A DNA stretch of 64,000 bases from Notolepis coatsorum (lineage: Eukaryota; Chordata; Actinopteri; Aulopiformes; Paralepididae). The notes beneath the pieces are model-generated. The model had not been told where the DNA came from. It saw only the letters and a list, made by a program, of their open reading frames with translations, and searched no databases. Positions 24,906 to 39,855 of the stretch are shown here, piece after piece. Each line of letters starts with the position of its first letter. The first letter of the stretch is position 1. Where the stretch lies: NCBI GenBank assembly GCA_963971535.1, contig OZ020589.1:51126734-51190733 (forward strand). Reading direction: 5' to 3'. A program made the translations under genes and the position numbers.

Positions 24906-25136
24906 GGGGACAGAGCTGTGCAGTCTTTAGCGCTAGGCAGCGTGGGCAGAGCTGTGCAGTCATTAGCGCTAGGCAGCATGGGCAGAGCTGTGCAGTCTTT
25001 AGCGCTAGGCAGCGTGGGCAGAGCTGTGCAGTCTTTAGCGCTAGGCAGCATGGGCAGAGCTGTGCAGTCTTTAGCGTTAGGCAGCGTGGGCAGAGCTGTG
25101 CAGTCTTTAGCGCTAGGCAGCGTGGGCAGAGCTAAT
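24906..25136. repeat. 36 bp minisatellite, about 6.5 copies
   Basis: The unit contains GGCAGAGCTGTGCAGTCTTT and AGCGCTAGGCAGCGT. As 36 is divisible by 3, all frames stay open and produce a 12-residue repeat (RAVQSLALGSVG); this is not evidence for a gene. Confidence 0.94.
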
Positions 25137-25345
25137 GTGGACAAGAGATGTTTATCTAGGGATGACTAGAAGAGGACACTGTGTACATGTTGGAGCCTAT
25201 AGCGCTGTACTGTACTTCACCGCTCATCACTGCCTGTGGTTGATATGGAGCTAATAATAGGCCCAGTAGAAGCTTCATAGCTGCTTTGAGTGCTTGTCTG
25301 TCTGGCACTTGCACTCTTAGACTGAGAGAAAGTAAATATGGTAGA

Positions 25346-25602
25346 TAGCTTTAGTCCTTGATTTAGATGTAGTGACAGGTCCATGGACAGTACAAAATCA
25401 GTGGTGAGTCTTTAGTGCTTGATTTAGATGTAGTGACAGGTCCATGGACAGTAGAAAGTCAGGTGAGTCTTTAGTGCTTGATTTAGATGTAGTGACAGGT
25501 CCATGGACAGTAGAAAGTCAGTGGTGAGCCTTTAGTGCTTGATTTAGATGTAGTGACAGGTCCATGGACAGTAGAAAGTCAGTGGTGAGCCTTTAGTGCT
25601 TG
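25346..25602. repeat. 62 bp minisatellite, about 4 copies
   Basis: The unit contains GTGCTTGATTTAGATGTAGT and GACAGGTCCATGGACAGTA. The inner copies are nearly identical. Confidence 0.9.
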
Positions 25603-26390
25603 AATTCCTGGGGAAAGTTCTCAATTGAGTTCTGTCTCACACTGTGACAGTTGCCTTGTGACACAGGCTCATGAAGACATATTACTACTGTTATAATGGG
25701 AACCCACCACACACAGGCCTGCGACACATTCCTGGTCCCAAACTATGAAGCCAGGGTCTTGACAATAAAGCTGTGGAGAGCAGAGCTGATGACAAAGTAA
25801 TGGTTTGGGGCAACGGGACCCATCTGCTTACAGGTGCTGTTTCCTATGTGTGGTGGGTGTGTGTGTGTGTGTCATCATTATCAAATAAAAGCAGAAGAAG
25901 CTTCAAAATCAAACATAATCCTATGATTATTGTTTTGATATATTATGCTAAGCAGTGTTTCTCTGTGGCAACAGCTCAACCTGAGATGGTGAGTGGTTTT
26001 GTTTAGATAAGCCTTTAGCCAGGTTTCTCTCTGCTGTCCAGTCCACAATAGCAGTAAATCCCTCTGTATGCAAATAGCACACATTGAGCAGCTTCCCTGG
26101 TTGGAAGATGAATGGCTTTATTTATGGTGATAAAGCTATAAACACAGTATTCTCAACGGCCCCTGTGGTGTTTGATGAGTGTGAATATTACCATAATTGG
26201 GGTGGGGTGAGGGTGGGATGGGGGTGAGTGTGAGGGTGGGGGTGGGGGTGGTGAGGGGGTGACAGGAAGAACAGAGGGTGATGGTGAGAGAGAGTAGAAG
26301 ACAAATGAATGTACATGAAATACAGTAGAGATGCAAGAGAATGAGAGGAGATGAAGAAGACGAGGACATTTTAGACAAGATGCAGAACAG

Positions 26391-26432
<42 letters not shown>

Positions 26433-27190
26433 GATATTGTGAGAGTGAGAGGTAAGGATATATACTGTAGGAATGTTGGGATCCTTCTCATTGTCTCTCT
26501 CTCTCACTCTCTCTCTATGACACACAGACACAAACACACACTGTGTTTGATCCGGGAGTCCCCATTCATTGATTTCCCTGTAAGGAGCCATATCTACCAT
26601 AGAGGAGAGTGGCAGAGTGCCCCCCCCCCCCCCTCCCCTGGCCCGTGTGAGTTATTATAATCAGAGTATCCACACCAACACACAGCAATAATTCCTTTTC
26701 TCCAGCTGACAGTGGTTTACGAACTCCGTATCCGCCTGTCTCTCTTCATATAGGAGCGTGTGATTTGATTTAGACAACGGAACGTGAAACACTTAGTTCC
26801 CTGCTCAAGGCCGGTGTACAGATGAAATATGGAAACGGCCGGCAGGCTATTAGGCCTCCATAACATACTGCTATGGAGTGTGTTGTGTACAATGGGGCAG
26901 ACTCCTTATAATGGAGGCTGTGGAAAATTGAAATGTCAAACGGAGTTGGAAATCCATTCTACAGGCGGCGATTCATGCACCAATATTATGTGGGATTTTT
27001 GCCAAAAGGCATGGAGAGCAAATCCTAATAGGAAATGTTGTGCTATATGTATTATAATTTATATAAAGTCCCGCTTGGAAATCCTCTGCCGCCTGTGCTG
27101 TCTATTAGATCATCCTCTATGACTTAATAATAAGCCAAGTTATGAAAATGGAAAGTCACAAACAAAATGAGAAAGAGCAACACTGTGCTG
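25603..27190. other. Unassigned 3' flank with low-complexity tracts
   Basis: Holds a GT-rich tract near 25860, a G/T-rich GGGTGGGGGTG tract at about 26200-26260, a (GA)n tract near 26394-26425 and a C run near 26620-26632. No exon recognised. Confidence 0.5.
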
Positions 27191-27205
27191 GGTTCAGAAT
27201 AAGAA

Positions 27206-27306
27206 CTAAATATGTATGTAATATGTAATATGAATGTATAATGTAATATGTATGTAATATGTAATATGTATGTAATATGTAATATGTATGTATACTGTAA
27301 TATGTA
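27206..27306. repeat. AT-rich ATGTAATATGT repeat
   Basis: Interleaved GTAATATGT and GTATGTAATAT units, about 100 bp. Confidence 0.88.
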
Positions 27307-27407
27307 CATAATTGTTTTCACCCCACAGCAGCAGGGTCAGCCACAGCTTTATCTGGGGGACTGTGTGTGTATTGAAGTGTATACAGTATAGGAGTGAGTC
27401 AAACTGC

Positions 27408-27700
27408 TGGGGAGGCACAGTGGCACAGTGGTAAACACTGTTGCCTCACAGCAAGAAGGTCCTGGATTCAAACCCCTAGCAGGGTGCCTTTCTGTGTCGA
27501 AAGGTGTACGTATGTTCTCCCGGTGTTTGTGTGGGTTCCCTCTGGGTACTCCTGTTTCCTCCCACACCAAAAGACATGCATGCTAGGTCTGGCTTTACAA
27601 CTGGAGTCAGTCCCTGGGCGCTGCACTGTGTGGTTACCCACTACTCCTAGAAACAGTTATGATGGGTCACATGCAGAGGACGATTAATAAAGGTTCAACT
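27408..27700 (+). mobile_element. tRNA-derived fish SINE
   Basis: The head GGCACAGTGGCACAGTGGTA carries an A-box-like segment; the B-box-like GGTCCTGGATTCAAACCCC follows. The body has the fish SINE landmarks TGTTCTCCCGGTGTTTGTGT and TTTCCTCCCACACCAAAAGA. The same family occurs on the minus strand at 43570-43862. Confidence 0.85.
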
Positions 27701-27757
27701 GAAGAGACATAGTGGGACATGTTTATATCTGAGCTAATTTACGCAACAGCAGAGGCA

Positions 27758-28300
27758 GAAAAGTATCCCCATCACAGAGCTCAAACAGGAGGGTAGCCCC
27801 ATCACAGATCTCAAACAGAAAGATAGTCCCATTCCAGAGCTCAAACAGAAGGATAGTCCCACCACATATCTCAAACAGAAGGATAGTCCCACCACATAGC
27901 TCAAACAGAAGAATAGCCCAACCACAGAGCTCAAACAGATGGATAGCCCCACCACATACAGTAGCTCAAACAGAAGAATAGCCCAACCACAGAGCTCAAA
28001 CAGAAGGATAGCCCAACCACAGAGCTCAAACAGAAGGATAGCCCCACCACAGAGCTCAAACAGAAGGATAGCCCCATCACAGAGCTCAAACAGGAGGATA
28101 GCCCCATCACAGAGCTCAAACAGGAGGATAGTCCCACCACAGAGCTCAAACTTTAGGATAGCCCCATCACAGAGCTCAAACAGAAGGATAGCCCCATCAC
28201 AGAGCTCAAACAGAAGGATAGCCCCATCACAGAGCTCAAACAGAAGGATAGCCGCATCACAGAGCTCAAACAGAAGGATAGTCCCACCAAAGAGCCCAAC
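27758..28300. repeat. 30 bp minisatellite, about 17 copies
   Basis: The unit is AGAGCTCAAACAGAAGGATA plus GCCCCATCAC. It divides by 3, so open frames on both strands (QSSNRRIAP and the Ser/Leu/Cys form) are artefacts. Confidence 0.95.
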
Positions 28301-28474
28301 AATCTATTTCATTGCTGTGGTTTTTCAGTAAAACCGTTCAAGAATATATGCACAGTATAGACTATGCTTAATTCATATATATAAAACAAATCTAAATAAA
28401 ATAGTAACAATAATAAATGAATGAATACAATAATACAATAATAATAATGAATTGGGGCTTTAAATAACATTAAG

Positions 28475-30975
<2,501 letters not shown>

Positions 30976-31456
30976 CATGCTCCTATAAATTTTTTCCCTA
31001 TAGACAGGTTTCTTGTTCATAAACATACCGTGCTCGAGCCAATCAATGATACCCGCTGAATCACGAGACTGAGTTACAACCTACCTGCACGAGCTGCTGC
31101 GCTAAAGAAATATGCGTGCACACTATCCGAGAATCCTGTCTATGTGAGGTGTGTGCGCACATGCGTGCGTGTGTGTGATTCTGTCACAGGGTGGAACAAG
31201 GTGTGTGTATGTGTGTGGGCGCTCAGCGTAGCTCGCCAACTCAAAGGCTGTGGTGTATGACACTTGCCAGATAGGCTGACAGCAGGCCAGGGATGTGGCT
31301 CATGGAATATTATCTCAATTGGCCTGATGGGGGCGCTATAAATAAAGGTTACAATTTGGAATTGAATAACTCCTACCTCATAAGTCTGATTTACACAAAA
31401 CTTGGTACAGACATCCATCAATCCCCACACTACAGATCTGTCTCAAGGACCCATGA
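30976..31456. other. Unassigned flank
   Basis: GT-rich sequence near 31145-31220 and GGGGGCGCTATAAA near 31328. A similar GGGGGCGCTACAAA appears near 31936 on the other side of the MITE, so the MITE may have landed in an older repeat. Confidence 0.45.
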
Positions 31457-31462
31457 CGTAAG

Positions 31463-31788
31463 TACGGAAGCGTATTGCTGCCACACCAGAAAAAAAATAT
31501 ATCTGTATCACGTTATAACATAAAGGTTTCACGTTATAACGTGATAACTTCTTGTTTTAACATAAAACGTTTCACGTTGTAACGTGATAACTTCTTGTTA
31601 TACCGTGAAACGGTTTATGTTAAAACAAGATGTTATCACGTTATAACGTGAAACCTTTATGTTATAACAAGAAGTTAAACGTTTTATGTTAAAACAAGAA
31701 GTTATCACGTTATAACGTGAAACCTTTATGTTATAACGTGATACAGATATATATTTTTTTTCTGGTGTGGCAGCAATACGCTTCCGTA
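31463..31788. mobile_element. Hairpin MITE (326 bp)
   Basis: Ends TACGGAAGCGTATTGCTGCC and GGCAGCAATACGCTTCCGTA are perfect inverted repeats, continuing with ACACCAG and CTGGTGT. A 6 bp direct repeat CGTAAG flanks both ends (31457-31462 and 31789-31794). The interior is several inverted copies of TTATAACGTGAAACCTTTAT, so nearly the whole element can fold. Superfamily unassigned. Confidence 0.85.
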
Positions 31789-31794
31789 CGTAAG

Positions 31795-33120
31795 CCATAT
31801 TGGACTTTCTGCCTTTTTCTTTTATTATACTTTTTTTTTACATTTATCTTAAATCTTTTTAAGATATTGACCAATGAGCTTCAAATGGGTGTCACATACA
31901 TAGACCAAAGGTAACAACCATCACAGGAGCACTGTAGGGGGCGCTACAAACAAAAATAATTGTGTGGCATAACACAAATCAAAATTTCCATCAGGGTTCG
32001 ATCAAATAACATCTGTCACATCCTGTTTACTCTATCCCTGCTTCATGCCGGGAGATCTGCTTTCATTGGTCTATAATATTGCTACCTGTACCTGGTGGAG
32101 ATTTGCACTCTACTGAGTGTACCTTTCTAATTTTATTTCATTACAATACACAGTTGGCAAGTGTCATGGGGCTACCCCATGCCCTATGCTGGTTGCCTCA
32201 CAGTCTTAATTGGTTTAGCCCTGGTCCCCACATGTGGTCATGCGGCCAAACATTTAGTTTAGGCCTTCGGCCTAGTTTGTTTTGTTATGTTGTTTTGTAA
32301 TACAGGTTTGGTTTAAAGCATAACATGTTATGTAGAATTAAAGTACATGCATTTGTTGATAAATACCATTTGTCTGTGCTCCCACTTGGTTCCTTGTAGG
32401 ATCTCTGGCTGCCCAACCAGAACTCGGAGAGGCCAGGGCCTTTTCTGGAGGGGAGATTTGGAAGGAACCAAGTGTGGTAGAGTACAGGGGGGGGGGATTT
32501 TCATAACGAGAGGGGAATAGGTTTATGAAGCGCCCTAAACACTGTTTAGTGTTTGGTGATGATAGATCATGATGGAGTAATGTATCCATGTTGTCTAGAG
32601 TTATTGGATGTGTAAATTGATGTCTGTATTGATTAATTGATTGTTTGTTTTTGGTTTGTCCCTGTAGGAGGAGCTTCCAGCATAAAGCCAGGGATGGAGG
32701 CTCCTCTCAGGGAGAAGTAATGACAGGCTTGGAAGCGAGACACAGCCGTACTAAGACCTAGGTCCCTTAGCCAAGGGCCTAGTTGTTTATATTTGTTAAA
32801 AGAAAGTTTAATCATTTTGTATTATTTTTGTATTTATGTTAAAATATGTTTTTTCCCGTTTTTTCCCACTGGGGAGCAAAAGAACAAATAGAATAAAAAA
32901 CCAACCACTGGGTGATGGCAACCTGACTCTGACTGCATTTTTCCTTCGCATGGCCGCCTCCTCACAGCAAGGTTTAAGGCCACTGCAGTCCCTCACAGTA
33001 CATGTGACTGATGGTACACAAACCTTGACCTGCAGGACTGAGAGAGTGAGAGAGGCCACTGCAAATGGAGCCATGTATAATTCAGACATCTGGGCCCCCG
33101 CTGGGCTCTCTATCCCCACC
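31795..33120. other. No recognised feature
   Basis: About 1.3 kb of intergenic sequence with short unrelated open frames only. Confidence 0.5.
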
Positions 33121-33467
33121 TCTAACTGTTGAACTCAGTGTGTGCATGTGCGTGTGTGTGTGTGCATGTGTGCATGCTTGTATGGCAGTCCATACATATA
33201 ACGCTATGTGCACATTCATGCTTGAGGGACTGTCGTGCTTTTTATTGTTCTCTCTTTCTGTTGGCCTGTTCATCTCCATCCCTGTCTGGTTTTAATAATA
33301 TGTCACTTGTACTTTTTTAGGTCATAACATTTTCAGAAGCTCTGGACAGTACAGAGACCCACAGTCAGCCATGATTATTGTAAATGTGTCGTACATCCTA
33401 ACAGCCTGGGAGTGGAACAGCCTGGTGGATCTCACGGCTTGTACAGACAGACAGCATACAATAATTA

Positions 33468-33625
33468 TAGGGGTGCACGCTTCGGGGGAAATCTCACCTT
33501 TCGATTCGATTTTGATTCTTAGGCGGCACGATTCAATACAAAATCATCTGTCGATTAAAAATCAGTTATCGATTCACAATCAATTATCAATTCAAAATGG
33601 ATTGTCGATTCAAAATCGATTCTAG
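33468..33625. mobile_element. hAT-like terminal fragment
   Basis: AGGGGTGCACGCTTCGGGGG followed by repeated GATTCAAAATCGATT-type motifs resembles the end of a hAT element with subterminal repeats. No partner end or target duplication was found. Confidence 0.4.
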
Positions 33626-33886
33626 GTTGCTGTTTTGAGTTACTTTTCCCATTGACTGTGGCAGAAAGTCTCAAAGAAATAAATTCACACTGTATCAAAT
33701 GTGAACCATCTCAAACACGCAGTTCCATACATGTCCATGTGGATCTTCAGCTTGTGGGGTTGGCAGCTCCAGTAGCCTCTGTTTCTGGGGCATGATTAAT
33801 GATGTGGTTGTGGTGGAAGAAGCCAGTGGTCTGCTCCAGCAGTTGTGACACAGAGCAGCCTGGTCTTGCTTAAAATATGTAAATAA

Positions 33887-34080
33887 AGGGGCGCCCAAGT
33901 GGCGAACCATGTAACGTGCTGCGTCACGAAGCGGCCGACCCGGGTTCGATTCCCGGACCCGGTGTCCTTTGCCGAATATCTTCCCCCCGCTCTGTCTCCC
34001 ATTCTTCCTCTCTCTCTCTCTCTCTACCGGACTGCCCGGTAGTAAAAACAATAAAAAAAATCTACCAAAAACATAAAAAA
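33887..34080 (+). mobile_element. tRNA-derived SINE-like element
   Basis: The tRNA-like head has GGCGCCCAAGTGGCGAACC and the B box GGTTCGATTCC. A short body with a CT-rich stretch and an A-rich tail (ACAATAAAAAAAATC) follows. Confidence 0.7.
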
Positions 34081-34272
34081 GAAATTTAAAAAGAAAAATG
34101 TAAATAAAGTACTAATGGACCACAGGAAAAAGCTACATATTGTACGTAATCTTATCCATAAGTAGTATATTGACGTAATTAGAATTTTTTTTAATTGCAT
34201 CCCCCTACTGGGGACAAACCTGGGGTGCTCGCACAGGAGGCAAGTGCCTTTACCTCAAGACTACCGAGACAC

Positions 34273-34326
34273 ACTAACCCTAAACCTAAACCTAAGCCTA
34301 ACCCTAACCCTAACCCTAACCCTAAC
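34273..34326. repeat. Interstitial telomeric repeat (CCCTAA)n
   Basis: About nine units of the vertebrate telomere repeat; the left units are degenerate (CTAAAC, CTAAGC) and the right ones exact. The tract resumes for about 15 bp at 35842 after a solo LTR. Confidence 0.92.
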
Positions 34327-35841
34327 TGTTACAAAGGGTCAGATTAAACCGAATATATATATTTATTGCTTGAGATCCCATGTATACTATTTGTATATCG
34401 TTTGATATCCCTTGTATATTCTTTGTACATATACACGGAATATCCCTTTACCTGGTACAGGACAGACCATAATATTCGTTCTCCTATTGGAAGCGATCCC
34501 CTAGGCGCCACGGCCATACCCCCCAATGTCTAGTTCAAAGTCACCGCCAAGACATGCCTGGACATGACCGGCTCTGCGCAAGAATACGAGACAGAAATAA
34601 GGTTGGCACTAGATTGTTCACCGTACGTATAAATACGTTGCAGGTGGATACAGCAGTTAGTTAACCTAGAAACGTGTTACCCTCAAAACGTTAAAGCCTT
34701 CATCACGAGTCAACGACCAAGTGAAGTGAGCAACTTTGCGTCTAAATAGAGCACTTATAACCGTGTGCGAATAGGATAGTGAAAGTGTCAGAGCTTAGTG
34801 TAATAACGTCAAGTTCGACCTAGTTAATGTGAAGTACCGTGCACCGGAGAATCTACACCGGTGAATGCAGAGCCCTTTCCGGCTGGATTATTATATTGCT
34901 TTGGTACCGTGGCTGCTGGATCAGAGAACCGGTCTACACCCACTGCTGTGTGGGATTTACCCGTGAGGAGCATCACTCGAGCCCGTCTCTAGGAGAGGCT
35001 GGCTGGCTTTCACCTATGCTGCACGCATACTTGGATTATAGCTGCTGCTTTCGTCTGCCGATCAAGGGAGTAATGTACCGCCTCCCGTAGCTGGAGCTTA
35101 TTGATTCCCCGTTGATCCAGACTTTTGCATTCGAACATTCCTGCCCCCTGCTGGCTTACAACCGGAGGGACCCTCTTAGTATCTCCAGCTGCCCTACTAG
35201 TGGACCATATATAATTTTTTATTTTTTTTTATCCACTTTTTCTCCCATTTTTCTATATTTTCTCCCATCCCAATTTCGTATCATCCAATTCAACCCTCCC
35301 CTGTCACGAACGCTGTTTCTTGCCTCCCACAAGCCGGCTGCAATGTGGACTAAGTCATACATAGCACAAGTCCCCTCCGGTACTTGAGGTAACAGCAGTC
35401 GCATCTTTTCACCTGCACAGCTCGATCTCTCAGTGTCGAGGAGTAACGCGTGGGAGGCTCACGCTGCCCCCGACACTTCCTGATTCTACTGCGCAGGCGC
35501 ACCAACCGACTTGTGACCATATATAATTCTTATGATACAGGTGGTATTAATTATCTCCTGCGTAATCTGCTCATGGACTTACGCTCTTGACCTATTCATG
35601 CACATTCTTCGCCTTACAAGCGCAATTCTCAATCTTGATAAGTAAAGTAATGTAAGATAATCTTCGTGCTGCTAATAAATATTCTTCTAAACGAGTATTT
35701 GTGTGAAACCGTGTTATTGTGGATGTGTTCATCTCATATACCTGTGTACTGTATGGCCAGTAGTAATGTACATAACGCAGTAGTGGTTTAATGATACCAT
35801 ACTTATTTAATACAGTCAGGGAATTGTACCCCTCAGTTACA
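34327..35841 (+). mobile_element. Solo LTR 1 (1515 bp), inserted in telomeric repeat
   Basis: Begins TGTTACAAAGGGTCAGATTA and ends CCCCTCAGTTACA, so TG...CA ends. Flanking 5 bp CTAAC repeats match a target duplication, although the host tract is itself repetitive. TATAAA at 34628-34633 and AATAAA at 35674-35679 are suitably placed. It is homologous along its length to 52333-53731, apart from a SINE insertion. No internal retroelement genes flank it. Confidence 0.85.
35217..35514 (-). mobile_element. SINE-like insertion inside solo LTR 1
   Basis: A perfect 14 bp target duplication GACCATATATAATT (35203-35216 and 35515-35528) brackets 298 bp with a T-rich left end, typical of LINE-mediated retroposition on the minus strand. 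Body motifs GCGCAGGCGC and CTCAGTGTCGAGGAGTAACG resemble the element at 13541-13991. Confidence 0.85.
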
Positions 35842-35859
35842 CTAACCCTAACCCATAAC

Positions 35860-36475
35860 CATTAAATGTTAAAATTAACCATCATCATAGTATTGCTTTG
35901 TATGTATTAGGGTGGGTGGATGGGTTGCTTAGTCTAGTGGTGAGAACACTCGCCCATGACCACAATCATTGTTGGTTCAACTCCTGGTTGTGTTGTTTGT
36001 CTTGGACTTTTGTCGATATGATGAATTGAAAATGGGGGACCCTGATGTAAACAAGACTTTCTCTGGTCTGCATCCCCTTAACAATTGTGTGCATTGAGCC
36101 GTACTGTATTGTACCCATTCTGCAATCTGTTAATAAAGTTTTCAATTAATCAATCAATTAAACGTAAATATAATTACTTATACGATACCTTTTTTCCTCT
36201 GGTCGATTAGTACTTTATTTGCGTTTTCTGACGAGACCGTGTTGGACACAGAGGGCAGCTTCAGAGTTCTTATTATACTTCCAAGTTGCCCAGCTAATGT
36301 TATCATGTTCGCAACATTATCAGTATTACCAGGTCGGTAACGTTATGTGTGTAACAGTCTCATCTCAAACAGCTCAGGCTATGGAGTTATTTTCTTCATC
36401 TGTTCAGAGTTTGCTTGGAAGTTCAGAAAAGTTTGTTGACTGGAATGTTTGCCCCACTTCCTTTATCTCTGGATG
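35860..36475 (+). repeat. Flank containing dispersed retroelement tail, copy 2 (36015-36166)
   Basis: The tail contains GGGGGACCCTGATGTAAACA, TCTCTGGTCTGCATCCCCTT and AATAAAGTTTTCAATTAATC, ending in an (AATC)n-like run. The remainder is unassigned. Confidence 0.7.
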
Positions 36476-36605
36476 ATAGCCATGATGGTAGCCATGATGG
36501 TAGCCATGATGATAGCCATGATGATAGCCATGAATGATGATGGCCATGATGATGGCCATGATGATGGCCATGATGATGGCCATGATGATAGCCATGATGG
36601 TAGCA
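36476..36605. repeat. 12 bp GCCATGATGATG minisatellite
   Basis: About ten units with G/A variation, about 130 bp. Confidence 0.93.
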
Positions 36606-36926
36606 TTAAGCATAAGATGTGAATTCTCATTTGTAGTTTCTTCAAAATATTTCACCATCATTTTCAAGCTCCTTCCCTGGGACATGTGTGTCCTTCATTG
36701 AACACTTGCCTTCAACAAGGGAGCAGCCTGTGTTCTGCTAACGACAACAACAATAAGACTGGTCTGACTTCTTAGAAATAAGTCATCAATTACAAAAACG
36801 TGAATATGAATACATTTTTGGATTTGATTAATCGATTTTGAGTTTTTTAAATAAATAATATATATTATTCATTACCACAGCCAGATGCTCTTTAACCCAT
36901 GGACATACCACCCTTGGATGTTAGAT

Positions 36927-37110
<184 letters not shown>

Positions 37111-37245
37111 AACAGGGTGACAAGAAGGGGGTGGATGGTTGTGTTCCCTGTAGAACCCAGTACAAGACCCAGCATGTTCAGACCTGTTCATGGGTCAGCA
37201 GGAACATGGACAGTAGAAGCATGTGTGCTACAGTGTACAGTGTAC

Positions 37246-37432
<187 letters not shown>

Positions 37433-37542
37433 AATAGCAATGCAATAGCACAACACCCAGCCTTTATGTTCAAGTCTCCCCTTAGGTCAACATGGAGAGC
37501 TTGATTTGAAAGAATACAAGAGATGCACACTCTCTTTGAATA

Positions 37543-37566
37543 TGTGTGTATGTGTGTATGTTAATG

Positions 37567-37653
<87 letters not shown>

Positions 37654-37658
37654 GTGTG

Positions 37659-37718
<60 letters not shown>

Positions 37719-37739
37719 TGTGTGTGTGTGTGTGTGTGC
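37543..37739. repeat. (GT)n-(GCGT)n-(GT)n array 2
   Basis: Same order of blocks as array 1, only 110 bp downstream: about 90 bp GT, about 60 bp GCGT, then GT. Confidence 0.96.
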
Positions 37740-38706
37740 AAACGTTTGCCTGTGCTCAATCATTGTCGTCCTCCCAGTCAAGCCAACTGGAACTAAACAG
37801 GAAGAGGTTCTCTCTCAATAATTCAACATGTTTTTGAGACACCATGGTACCAAGCAAAAGTGCTCTGCCCTATAATGCTTGTCTTGCCTTCCTACATAAC
37901 CAAGTTAACTCATGTTGTTGGCATTAACATGTCCCTTGTCTCCATACTGCCTTCTGATTAGGTCACCCGTAGCCTAACCTCTAATATATTAATATTCTTC
38001 TGAACAGTAGTGTTGTTATTAAATATAATGTCATTTTATATATATATGAGCTTTATAGGCCGGTTAAGCATGTGACTGGTTAACCTAGATAGCACAAAGT
38101 CTATGAAAGTCATTATAATATCTGATACAATGTATGATTTGCAACCCAGTAGCCTTACGGATTACCCAATGTCACCTTCTTGCTGATGGACCAATCAAAT
38201 CAACCAAGGGGATGGATTACAAATTGGAGGTATCTGAAGAGAAATCAACAGCTGTCAATGTTGAAAACATATCAATAGTAGCCAACGTTAGTGTTAGCTA
38301 GTATGTAACATTAGCTGAGGTAGCAACGGTAATCAGGGGTATCGCTCCTGTGCACTTTCGATTCTCTATGTACACCGTTGCACCCCGCGTTTGTGCACAA
38401 GAAAATGGTATCCAATCTGATCACAGCCTTAGGATGAGGAAAAAAACAGAACCAACTCTTAACTATGAATAAACACAAATATTTCAAGATACACAAACAA
38501 GCAGAAAATGTGTATTCAGAATATATCTACCAACAATTAATATTGAATACAGCTATAGCATATAATAAACTGCACTGTCAATGATCAAAACAAATGGATC
38601 ATGTAGCCATCCATAGCTGAATTATACATTTTTCCCTCTCAGATATGGCTGGATTTCATTGTCAAAACAAAAGGCCACGGCAGCAAGTCATCCAATCTGT
38701 TCTGAG
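37740..38706. other. No recognised feature
   Basis: AT-rich intergenic sequence; no exon, tandem array or element end identified. Confidence 0.5.
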
Positions 38707-39115
38707 TGTTACGAGCTGGCTCAAGCTCACAACAAGAAAGGGGAGACACAGGCACAATTTAAGAAATAACCAAATAATTTATTAAATTATACTAATTATC
38801 AGCCAATATGAATGAGTATCAGTGTGTAAGCAGTGTGTGGATGAGAGTGTATGTGCAGCATGCATGTTGTAAGTGTAAAACCAAAGTAAGTGTCCAAACA
38901 AACAAAAGGAAGCAAACAGGTGGAGAGATCGACCGATATAGAGGATATAGAGGAAGCCTCCCTCTATATCCGACTGGGACACACCGACCCAGGTGTGCCC
39001 CAATTAGCTTGAGGACCCTCCCCCAGCTCTGCTCTGCCAGCTCACCCCACCAATCCTGTGAAACAGGGACACAGAGCAGAGCAAGCAAACAACAATGTGG
39101 GGGAGGGTCATCACA
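38707..39115 (-). mobile_element. Probable solo LTR 2 (409 bp), minus strand
   Basis: TG...CA ends (TGTTACGAGCTGG to GGTCATCACA) are flanked by 4 bp direct repeats TGAG (38703-38706 and 39116-39119). On the minus strand it would start TGTGATGACCCTCCCCC and contains an AATAAA-type signal near 38780. No second LTR or internal region is seen, and it is unrelated in sequence to solo LTR 1. Confidence 0.55.
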
Positions 39116-39424
39116 TGAGTCACTCAATCACACTGGAGGAATGACATTTCATCTTGTATTTCCATCACCTGATGACTCACTGCACTGGCCGTGGAAGGCT
39201 CTCGGAGCTCTATGACATCATAATGGCTTGTTAATGACCCGCTCATTAGAACTGCCATGAAGAGCTTCCTCGTTATGGGGTATGAGAGTGTAGGAGTGGG
39301 CGATGATCCAGGAAGGGTTTTGTGAAACCAATCGATACGTCTGAGTACCATATCTGTTTTTTATGTAAAGCTGATGGGAATAGCTTCCAGCTTCCAGCTT
39401 GGATAAAAAAGAAAAAAAGAAAAT

Positions 39425-39855
39425 GTTCTGACCACCGAGTGTCACTACATGGCACCAACACCAAGTTTGCAGACGACACAACAGTGGTGGGTCTCATCAA
39501 AAACAACAATGAGTTGGCCTACGAGCAGGAGGTCTAGCACCTGGCTACAACAACCTGGTCCTCAACACCAAGAAAACCAAGGAGCTCATCGTGGACCACC
39601 AACACAACCCCGCTGCGAACACTGCAGAAATCAACAAACTGACCATCCAACCAGAGGAACGCATACTACAACTGTCAGAGTATGAGGTCCGCAGAATCTT
39701 CAAGAAGGTGAAAGCAGGGAAGGCAGCTGGCCCAGACGGAATTTCACCGTGTCTTTAAGCCCTTTGCGGACATGTGTTCACAGACATATTCAACGCATCA
39801 CTGCAGCAGGCCGTCGTTCCAGTGAGCTTCAAAGAGACGACCATTGTGCCAATAT
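39425..39855 (+). pseudogene. Scrambled LINE reverse-transcriptase fragments
   Basis: TKFADDTTVVGLIKNNNELA, containing the catalytic FADD, comes first, then a frameshifted KKTKELIVDH segment. Next, at about 39680-39855, comes EVRRIFKKVKAGKAAGPDGI and LQQAVVPVSFKETTIVPI, which normally lies well upstream of FADD. The order is reversed relative to an intact reverse transcriptase, so two pieces of a CR1/Rex1-like element have been joined. Confidence 0.75.

Noticed and set aside
24905..25145. CRISPR array
   Set aside because: Direct tandem units without spacers in a vertebrate genome; the same holds for the 30, 42 and 62 bp minisatellites.
24897..25169. 90-residue repeat frame (RAVQSLALGS)
   Set aside because: 36 bp minisatellite translation; both strands are open equally.
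33887..33965. Functional tRNA gene
   Set aside because: It has a B box and tRNA-like head but continues into a SINE body with an A-rich tail; the cloverleaf is not convincing by eye.
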